Assembly (NCBI GenBank): GCA_035264765.1
Contig: DATFPQ010000076.1
Coordinates: forward strand, 1-6,872
Reading direction: 5' to 3'
DNA from: DATFPQ01 sp035264765
GTDB taxonomy: Bacteria > Actinomycetota > Actinomycetes > Actinomycetales > Angustibacteraceae
Length of the DNA stretch: 6,872 nt
Position numbers and translations under genes: made by a program. How positions within the stretch are numbered: the first letter of the stretch is position 1; each line of letters opens with the position of its first letter. The notes under the pieces were generated by a model. The model worked only from the letters and a program-made list of their open reading frames with translations, did no database searches and was not told the DNA's origin. Positions 1-6,872 of this stretch are shown in pieces.

Positions 1-522
1 CGACTGTCGGACCTGGCGCGCACCCTGCAGGTCGATCTCCAGCAGTGCCGCGCGCCCCTGCTCCAGGGCCTCCTCGACCGCGCGCCGCGGCGTGCCGTAC
101 CGCGCCCGGCGATGCACGACGGCCCACTCGAGCAGCTCGCCCGCAGCCACCATGCGGTCGAACTCTGCGTCGTCCACGAAGTGGTAGTGGACACCGTCGA
201 CCTCGCCTCGCCGCGGCGCGCGGGTGGTGACTGACACCGACAACCACACCTGCGGGTACAGACGCCGCACCGCGGCCGACACCGTGCCCTTGCCGACGGC
301 GGTGGGTCCGGCGAGGACCGTCAGCCGGCGCTGGGCATCGACGGGCTCGGTGCCGGTGTCGGTGTCCGGATCGGTCCCGCGGGCAGCCGGGTCGGCGTCG
401 GGGGCGTGCGGGTGGGCGCCGGACGCGCGGGCATCCGGGTCGCTCTCGGGTGCGCGGGCAGCCGGGTCGCCCGCGGGCGGACGGGCAGCCGGGTCGGCCT
501 CGGGCCCGGGGGCGGTGCTCAC
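1..522 (-). CDS. gmk: Guanylate kinase, 5' part only (3' end beyond window)
   Basis: Guanylate kinase phosphorylates GMP (and dGMP) to GDP with ATP, an essential cytosolic step in purine nucleotide supply. The visible 174 residues contain the P-loop GPTAVGKGT at about 72-80, the GMP-binding segment SVTTRAPRRGE at about 97-107, followed by GVHYHFV (110-116), the FDRMVAAGELLEW helix (121-133), RYGTP (141-145) and LLEIDLQGARQV (160-171), all in family order. The C-terminal lid and core are cut off by the window edge. The start is GTG at 522-520: it overlaps the mihF stop as GTGA and no other in-frame ATG, GTG or TTG precedes the P-loop. No Shine-Dalgarno sequence is visible, so translation probably depends on reinitiation after mihF. 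Oddity: the P-loop normally lies close to the N-terminus, but here about 65 extra residues rich in Asp, Pro, Ala and Arg come first, with DPAAR-like repeats at 10-14, 19-23, 28-32 and 44-48. The extension looks disordered. The kinase call is certain; the role of the extension is unknown. Confidence 0.95.
   Translation of the reverse strand, partial: MSTAPGPEADPAARPPAGDPAARAPESDPDARASGAHPHAPDADPAARGTDPDTDTGTEPVDAQRRLTVLAGPTAVGKGTVSAAVRRLYPQVWLSVSVTTRAPRRGEVDGVHYHFVDDAEFDRMVAAGELLEWAVVHRRARYGTPRRAVEEALEQGRAALLEIDLQGARQVRQS
380..496. repeat. Repeat array inside the 5' end of gmk (27-bp period)
   Basis: The plus-strand word CGGGCAGCCGGGTCG occurs at 380-394, 455-469 and 482-496, with a one-base variant (CGGGCATCCGGGTCG) at 428-442. 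The last three copies are spaced exactly 27 bases apart and the first is 48 bases away. All spacings are multiples of three, so the array stays in the gmk reading frame and encodes DPAAR/DPDAR units at a 9-residue period. Near-identity at nucleotide level suggests recent expansion by slippage or unequal exchange rather than selection on each codon; that is inference. Confidence 0.9.
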
Positions 523-839
523 GAACCGGGCGTGAACCGGGCGACCAGGGCGGACACCTGGTTGGCTCCCAGGCCGCGCACGCGGCGGCTCTCGGAGATG
601 CCGAGCTCGTCCATGATCTGGCGCGCGCGGACCTTGCCCACGCCCGGCATGGACTCCAGCAGCGCCGACACCCGCATCTTTCCGATGACGTCGTCGCGCT
701 GGCCCTCCTGGATGACCTCCGCCAGCGACCCCTGCGCGTTCTTCAGGCGGTTCTTCACCGCGGCGCGCTCCCGTCGTGCCGCCGCGGCCTTCTCGAGAGC
801 AGCCGAACGCTGCTCGGGGGTCAGGGGCGGCAGAGCCAC
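519..839 (-). CDS. mihF: Actinobacterial integration host factor (mIHF/sIHF family)
   Basis: A nucleoid-associated DNA-binding protein of Actinomycetota, needed in mycobacteria and streptomycetes for chromosome organisation and, in mycobacteria, first recognised as the host factor for phage L5 integration. It is unrelated in fold to proteobacterial IHF. The 106 residues match the family's usual length. The N-terminus (MALPPLTPEQRSAALEKAAAA) leads into a basic helix at about 20-35. The helix-turn-helix-like DNA-binding core includes GKMRVSALLESMPGVGKVRA (about 53-72) and ISESRRVRGLG (81-91), nearly identical to what I recall of the Streptomyces protein. The GTG start at 839-837 is preceded by AGAGGTGA at 844-851. 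The stop overlaps the gmk start as GTGA, and this mihF-gmk pairing is conserved in the phylum, so the two are probably one transcription unit. The gene is separated from pyrF by about 830 bases containing an oppositely oriented small gene. Identification is firm; the reading-frame start is well supported by the ribosome site. Confidence 0.96.
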   Translation of the reverse strand: MALPPLTPEQRSAALEKAAAARRERAAVKNRLKNAQGSLAEVIQEGQRDDVIGKMRVSALLESMPGVGKVRARQIMDELGISESRRVRGLGANQVSALVARFTPGS

Positions 840-843
840 GGAT

Positions 844-851
844 TCACCTCT
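844..851 (-). promoter_or_regulatory. Ribosome binding site of mihF
   Basis: AGAGGTGA on the minus strand matches the anti-Shine-Dalgarno complement AGGAGGTGA except for one missing base. It ends 4 bases before the GTG codon, with its AGG core at a normal distance. It fixes GTG at 839 as the start. Confidence 0.75.
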
Positions 852-887
852 GTGGACGCGGGTCGAGGACGTGCGCAGGCGGGTCCG

Positions 888-917
888 AACCTAGCGAGTC
901 CCCGCCCGCCGCGGCAA
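888..917 (-). promoter_or_regulatory. Candidate promoter of mihF-gmk
   Basis: On the minus strand, TTGCCG at 917-912 and TAGGTT at 893-888 are separated by 18 bases and resemble the -35 (TTGACN) and -10 (TANNNT) elements of the actinobacterial principal sigma factor. Transcription would begin near 881, giving a leader of about 40 bases that holds the mihF ribosome site. The -35 lies inside a GGCAACG word that recurs as its complement just upstream. The match is moderate and made by eye in a GC-rich region; no start-site data are available. Confidence 0.4.
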
Positions 918-935
918 CGAGGCCTCGTCCCGCCT

Positions 936-973
936 GCCGTTGCCTGCGCCGCCCGCCGTTGCCTGCGCCGCCC
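936..973. repeat. Perfect 19-bp tandem duplication upstream of mihF
   Basis: The 19-base unit GCCGTTGCCTGCGCCGCCC occurs twice head to tail, at 936-954 and 955-973, without mismatch. It lies in non-coding DNA directly upstream of the candidate mihF -35 element. Each unit carries CGTTGCC, the reverse complement of GGCAACG at 913-919, so the first unit also makes a 7-bp inverted repeat with the -35 region (913-919 against 938-944). This may be a recent slippage duplication or duplicated binding sites for a regulator; the sequence does not decide. Confidence 0.9.
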
Positions 974-1246
974 GAAGCCGACGCCCCGCTCGAGATCGAC
1001 GACGCGGCCTCAGGTCAGGCCCGCGTGAGGGCGTGAGCCACTGGCGGAGAGTCGTCTCGCCCGGGCTGCGACGTCGGTGCCGAAGCGCGTCAGGAATGGC
1101 GGTGAGAATCCGGGGCCAGCAGCCTGAACCGGCACGAGGTCGCTGAACAGGGCCGTTGGCCACGCCAGCAGAGCGGCGGGTTCCCCCTTCGGCCGTACAG
1201 CGCGCTGGACTACCGCTGGCCCGGATGGCCTGGCGGATCAACGAAC
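974..1246. other. Remainder of the mihF / DUF2945 divergent intergenic region
   Basis: No convincing gene, tRNA or riboswitch is seen here. Open frames exist on both strands but their translations are Arg-, Ala- and Pro-rich with no family resemblance or good ribosome site, as expected of random GC-rich DNA. Weak dyads are present, for example GGCCT/AGGCC at 1006-1021. The promoter of the plus-strand DUF2945 gene must lie in this stretch if the gene is expressed independently, but I could not pick out a credible -35/-10 pair. Confidence 0.6.
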
Positions 1247-1252
1247 AGGAGG
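1247..1252 (+). promoter_or_regulatory. Ribosome binding site of the DUF2945 gene
   Basis: AGGAGG lies 6 bases upstream of the GTG at 1259. This is a near-ideal Shine-Dalgarno sequence and is the strongest single argument that the small frame downstream is a real gene with this start. Confidence 0.85.
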
Positions 1253-1258
1253 CCGAAC

Positions 1259-1471
1259 GTGGGCGAGCAGGAGTTCTCGAAGGGCGACAAGGTGACGTGG
1301 AACTCCCACGGCGGGCAGGCCGAGGGCTCGGTGGAGAAGAAGATCACCAGTGAGACCGAGGCCGCCCGACGCACGGTAAAGGCGTCGAAGGAGGAGCCGC
1401 AGTACCTCGTGCGCAGTGACAAGTCCGACGGCGAAGCGGTGCACAAGCCCTCGGCCCTGCATGAGAAGTAG
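1259..1471 (+). CDS. Small DUF2945 / Hva1-TUDOR-like protein
   Basis: A 70-residue soluble protein with no signal peptide or membrane segment. It shows the DUF2945 pattern in order: FSKGDKVTWNSHGG (6-19), GSVEKKIT (23-30), a polar linker, TVKASKEEPQYLVRSDKSDG (39-58) and AVHKPSALHEK (60-70). The family, also called the hypervirulence-associated TUDOR domain, is a small beta-barrel-like domain found in many soil bacteria and fungi; its biochemical function is not established. Length is typical of bacterial stand-alone members. The GTG start is set by AGGAGG 6 bases upstream. It is the only plus-strand gene here, convergent with pyrF (197-base gap) and divergent from mihF (419-base gap), so it must be its own transcript. 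It is Lys-, Glu- and Ser-rich, unlike the Ala/Arg-rich proteins of shadow frames, which also supports it being real. It has no evident link to pyrimidine synthesis and may have been inserted into this locus; no mobile-element remnants are recognised. Confidence 0.88.
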   Translation: MGEQEFSKGDKVTWNSHGGQAEGSVEKKITSETEAARRTVKASKEEPQYLVRSDKSDGEAVHKPSALHEK

Positions 1472-1502
1472 GAGCGTCGACGGCGACCCGGGAGCTCGAG
1501 AA

Positions 1503-1577
1503 GCGCGGGTGCCACGCGCGCTAGCGGCATCAACGTGGCAACGAGCATCGGCGGGAGGACAGCGGTTGCCACGTTGA
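1503..1577. terminator. Candidate bidirectional terminator between convergent genes
   Basis: Two dyads lie between the ends of the DUF2945 gene and pyrF: a short GCGCG/CGCGC stem with a 7-base loop (1503-1519) and the perfect 13-bp dyad at 1530-1577. RNA from either strand could fold into them, which fits the place where converging transcripts must stop. Neither is followed by a T-run and the larger loop is 22 bases, so these are not classic intrinsic terminators, although actinobacterial terminators often lack a T-run. Function is inferred from position only. Confidence 0.35.
1530..1577. repeat. Perfect 13-bp inverted repeat
   Basis: TCAACGTGGCAAC at 1530-1542 is exactly mirrored by GTTGCCACGTTGA at 1565-1577, with a 22-base spacer. 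The arm centres are 35 bases apart. The dyad is clearly present; whether it works as an RNA hairpin (terminator or 3'-end stabiliser for pyrF or the DUF2945 gene) or as a DNA operator is unknown. The left arm also includes the word GGCAAC found in the mihF upstream region. Confidence 0.9.
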
Positions 1578-1668
1578 CCACCATCGGGCGTGCGGCGCCG
1601 GTAGGACCTGCGCCGGCAGCGCCCGGGAGCCCGCGTTGGGGCCAGCGCAGCGCGCCGGAGCGGCGGGG

Positions 1669-2508
1669 TCAGCGCAGGGCGGCGACGACGGCGTCGCGGG
1701 TTCGCTCGGCCGCCGCGGCGAGGGCGGAGACGGACGGCCCGGCGCCGAGGACCTCCCGACTGGAGCTCGCCAGGACCTGCGCCCGGGCCGCGCCGAACAC
1801 GGCCCGCAGCTCGGCGGCACCGGCCCCCTGCGCGCCGACGCCCGGCGCCAGCAGCGGCGCGCGGCACCCGGCCAGGTCCAGCCCGAGGTCCGCGACCGCG
1901 CTGCCCACGGTGGCGCCGACGACCAGACCCACGCTGCCCAGGTCGGCGCCGCCGTTCTCCGCCTTAGCGAGCGCCACGACGTCGGCCGCGACCGACCGAC
2001 CGTCCGGTCCGGTGGCGTGCTGCACCGACGGCCCCTCGGGGTTGGACGTCAGCGCCAGGACGAAGACGCCCCGGCCGTGCTCGCGCGCCAGGTCGAGCGC
2101 CGGCCGCAGCGACCCGGCGCCCAGGAACGGCGAGCAGGTGATCGCGTCGGCGGCCAGTGGCGCGCCGTCGCGCAGGTACGCCTCGGCGTACGCCTGCATG
2201 GTCGAGCCGATATCACCGCGCTTGACGTCGAGCAGGCTGAGCGTGCCGGCGGCGCGCAGGTCGGCGAGCAGCCGCTCCAGGACCGCGATCCCGCGCGAGC
2301 CGTGACGCTCGAAGAAGGCCGACTGCGGCTTCACGATGGCGACCCGGCCGGCGAGCGCCTCGACGCAGGTCTGCGCGAACCTGGCCAGCCCGTCGGCGTC
2401 GTCGTCCAGCCCCCATGCGCGCAGCAGCCCCGGATGCGGGTCGACGCCCACGCACAGCGGGCCGCGGGCGTCCATGGCGGCCCGCAGCCGGGCTCCGAAC
2501 GTTGTCAT
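1669..2508 (-). CDS. pyrF: Orotidine 5'-phosphate decarboxylase, type 2
   Basis: Catalyses the final step of UMP synthesis, decarboxylating OMP to UMP in the cytosol. The 279-residue length and motifs match the type 2 subfamily (mycobacterial and Myxococcus-like), longer than the roughly 230-240 residues of E. coli-type PyrF. Visible motifs are GVDPHP at 21-26, AIVKPQSAFFE at 57-67 with Lys60, the catalytic SLLDVKRGDIGST at 91-103 with the Asp94-Lys96-Asp99 arrangement, TSNPEG at 154-159, and the phosphate-binding PGVGAQG at 222-228. The ATG start at 2508-2506 overlaps the pyrD stop as ATGA and is preceded by a strong GGAGGAG, so translation is both coupled and independently primed. It is the last gene of the carB-pyrD-pyrF unit; transcription then runs toward the convergent DUF2945 gene. 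No frameshift or missing catalytic residue is seen. Confidence 0.97.
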   Translation of the reverse strand: MTTFGARLRAAMDARGPLCVGVDPHPGLLRAWGLDDDADGLARFAQTCVEALAGRVAIVKPQSAFFERHGSRGIAVLERLLADLRAAGTLSLLDVKRGDIGSTMQAYAEAYLRDGAPLAADAITCSPFLGAGSLRPALDLAREHGRGVFVLALTSNPEGPSVQHATGPDGRSVAADVVALAKAENGGADLGSVGLVVGATVGSAVADLGLDLAGCRAPLLAPGVGAQGAGAAELRAVFGAARAQVLASSSREVLGAGPSVSALAAAAERTRDAVVAALR

Positions 2509-3563
2509 GTGCGCTCCTCCGAGACGGCAGGCGTATCGGTGCGGAGAGCCCGTGCCACGCGGCGCACCATGGCGGGTCCCTCGTACACCAGGCCGGTGTA
2601 GACCTGCACCAGGCTCGCGCCGGCGTCGACCAGGCGCAGGGCGTCGTCCGGCCCCCGCACGCCCCCCACGCCGATCACCGGCAGCCGGTCGCCCGCCTGC
2701 TCGGCGACCAGCCGGACGACCTCCACCGCGCGCGGCGCGAGCGGCCGCCCGGACAGCCCGCCGGCCTCGTCCGCAGCTCCCCCGGCAGTCCGCAGCCCGC
2801 CACGGTCAAGCGTGGTGTTGGTCGCGATGACGCCGGACACCCCGTGACCGAGGCAGACGTCGACCAGCTCCTCCAGCGCCTCGCGGGACAGGTCCGGCGC
2901 CACCTTGACCAGCAGCGGTGCGGGACGTCCCCCGGCACCGGCGAGTGCCCGGCTCTCCGCAACCAGCGCGTCGACCAGGGACGTCAGCGCCGCGGGGTCC
3001 TGCAGGGACCGCAGCCCGGGGGTGTTGGGCGAGCTCACGTTGACCGCGACGTAGTCGGCGTACCGGTGCAGCAGCCGTAGCGACGTGAGGTAGTCCTCGA
3101 CGGCGTCCTCGACCGGCGTGACCTTGGACTTGCCCAGGCTGATCCCGAGCGGCACGGGCAGCCGGCCGAGCCGCTCCAGCCGTGCGGCCAGCGCCGCCGC
3201 CCCGGCGTTGTTGAACCCCATCCGGTTCACCACCGCCTCGTCCTGGGGCAGCCGGAAGAGCCGTGGTCGGGGGTTGCCCGGTTGCGCCAGGGCCGTCACC
3301 GTGCCGACCTCGACGAACCCGAAGCCCAGGAGCGGCCAAGCGCGCAGCGCGACCCCGTCCTTGTCGAGGCCGGCCGCCACGCCGACCCGGGACGGGAAGT
3401 CGATCCTGAGCACTCGGGCGCCAGTCGACGTCGCACGCCTGGGGCCGGGCAGCCGCGACGCCCCGCGCGACACGGCGGCCAGTCCCGACAGGGTCAGCGT
3501 GTGCGCACGCTCGGCGTCCAGCCGGAACAGGGCGGGCCGCAACAGGTGTCGGTACACCCCCAC
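2505..3563 (-). CDS. pyrD: Dihydroorotate dehydrogenase (quinone), class 2
   Basis: Oxidises dihydroorotate to orotate with FMN, passing electrons to the membrane quinone pool; it is a peripheral protein on the inner face of the cytoplasmic membrane. The 352 residues begin with the short helical segment typical of class 2 enzymes (YRHLLRPALFRLDAERAH, about 4-21), which mediates membrane and quinone contact. The TIM barrel follows: AAGLDKDG at 63-70 (FMN-contacting Lys68), NRMGFNN at 113-119, NVSSPNTPGLR at 175-185 with Ser178 as the expected catalytic base (class 1 enzymes use Cys), LLVKVAPD at 217-224, ATNTTLDRGG at 247-256, and the FMN-phosphate motifs GVGGV (298-302) and YTGL (322-325). 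The GTG start at 3563 lies 1 base after the carB stop with no clear Shine-Dalgarno, implying translational coupling; a second in-frame GTG two codons later is an equally possible start. Its end overlaps pyrF by ATGA. Confidence 0.97.
   Translation of the reverse strand: MGVYRHLLRPALFRLDAERAHTLTLSGLAAVSRGASRLPGPRRATSTGARVLRIDFPSRVGVAAGLDKDGVALRAWPLLGFGFVEVGTVTALAQPGNPRPRLFRLPQDEAVVNRMGFNNAGAAALAARLERLGRLPVPLGISLGKSKVTPVEDAVEDYLTSLRLLHRYADYVAVNVSSPNTPGLRSLQDPAALTSLVDALVAESRALAGAGGRPAPLLVKVAPDLSREALEELVDVCLGHGVSGVIATNTTLDRGGLRTAGGAADEAGGLSGRPLAPRAVEVVRLVAEQAGDRLPVIGVGGVRGPDDALRLVDAGASLVQVYTGLVYEGPAMVRRVARALRTDTPAVSEERT
2514..2520 (-). promoter_or_regulatory. Ribosome binding site of pyrF within the pyrD 3' end
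   Basis: GGAGGAG lies 5 bases before the pyrF ATG and encodes part of the last codons of pyrD. It confirms the ATGA overlap start and contrasts with pyrD, which has no comparable site. Confidence 0.8.
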
Positions 3564-3564
3564 G

Positions 3565-6841
<3,277 letters not shown>

Positions 6842-6852
<11 letters not shown>

Positions 6853-6871
6853 TGCCGGACTCCTTGCTCGT
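6842..6871 (-). CDS. carA: Possible last codons of carA, overlapping carB
   Basis: Upstream of carB on the minus strand, one frame reads TSKESGSAS and stops at TAG (6844-6842), 11 bases inside carB. carA normally sits directly before carB in actinobacterial pyr operons, and short overlaps are usual, so this could be the C-terminal tail of the glutaminase subunit. Only nine residues are visible and none is a diagnostic motif, so this is an inference from gene order. Confidence 0.25.
6860..6865 (-). promoter_or_regulatory. Ribosome binding site of carB
   Basis: AAGGAG with a 7-base spacer to the GTG at 6852-6850. No in-frame stop is visible between the window edge and this codon, so the site is what favours this start over a longer protein. 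Confidence 0.75.
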
Positions 6872-6872
6872 G

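Noticed and set aside
936..973. CRISPR-like repeat
   Set aside because: Only two directly adjacent copies without spacers and no cas genes; it is a simple tandem duplication.
1006..1024. GGCCT/AGGCC hairpin as a terminator or riboswitch element
   Set aside because: Only 5 bp with a 6-base loop in GC-rich DNA, with no gene ending nearby; such dyads are expected by chance.
406..1028. Plus-strand open frames opposite gmk and mihF
   Set aside because: Shadows of the two conserved minus-strand genes; the repeated GSRV-type residues in them merely reflect the gmk repeat array read backwards.
891..1241. Minus-strand open frame of 116 codons in the intergenic region before mihF
   Set aside because: Low-complexity Arg/Ala-rich product, no recognisable family and no good ribosome site. 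It would also run through the tandem repeat and the candidate mihF promoter.
974..1246. A tRNA or other structured RNA gene in the long spacer
   Set aside because: No TTCGA-type T-arm, anticodon stem or cloverleaf spacing could be assembled on either strand.
1585..1625. CGGGCG/CGCCCG with inner GCCGG/CCGGC as a second pyrF terminator
   Set aside because: The outer and inner stems do not join without several mismatches and there is no T-run; the nearby 13-bp dyad is a far better candidate.
1636..2601. Long plus-strand open frame (321 codons) opposite pyrF and the end of pyrD, and similar ones at 1535-2305 and 2415-3080
   Set aside because: These are antisense frames kept open by very high GC content. 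Their translations are Arg/Ala/Pro/Gly-rich with no family features, and they oppose clearly conserved genes.

Overview
The window is very GC-rich, with tightly packed genes, GTG starts at most genes and overlapping start/stop codons. It carries an actinobacterial integration host factor gene (mihF) next to guanylate kinase, a hallmark of Actinomycetota. The genus cannot be named from sequence alone; the type 2 PyrF and a long form of Gmk fit a soil-type actinomycete.

Layout, right to left along the minus strand. Bases 6872-1669 hold the distal part of a pyrimidine operon: perhaps the last few codons of carA, then carB (large subunit of carbamoyl-phosphate synthase), pyrD (quinone-linked dihydroorotate dehydrogenase) and pyrF (orotidine 5'-phosphate decarboxylase, type 2). 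carB and pyrD are 1 base apart and pyrD and pyrF overlap by ATGA, so the three are almost certainly co-transcribed and translationally coupled. CarB supplies carbamoyl phosphate for the start of UMP synthesis (and for arginine); PyrD and PyrF carry out the oxidation to orotate and the last decarboxylation. The operon promoter lies outside the window.

Bases 1472-1668 lie between convergent genes and contain a perfect 13-bp inverted repeat (arms 1530-1542 and 1565-1577), a candidate bidirectional terminator or protein-binding dyad. A small plus-strand gene at 1259-1471 encodes a 70-residue DUF2945/Hva1-TUDOR-like protein and interrupts the otherwise minus-strand array. Bases 840-1258 lie between this gene and the divergent mihF; they contain a plausible mihF promoter, a perfect 19-bp tandem duplication and several copies of a GGCAACG/CGTTGCC word.

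Bases 839-1 hold mihF and the 5' part of gmk (guanylate kinase, cut by the window edge), overlapping by GTGA. Gmk has an unusual N-terminal extension of about 65 residues with DPAAR-type repeats; the DNA behind it is a 27-bp-period repeat.

No previously undescribed multi-gene system is visible: the genes are core housekeeping functions. The items most worth a second look are the Gmk extension, the intergenic repeats around the DUF2945 gene, and that gene's position between pyrF and mihF.
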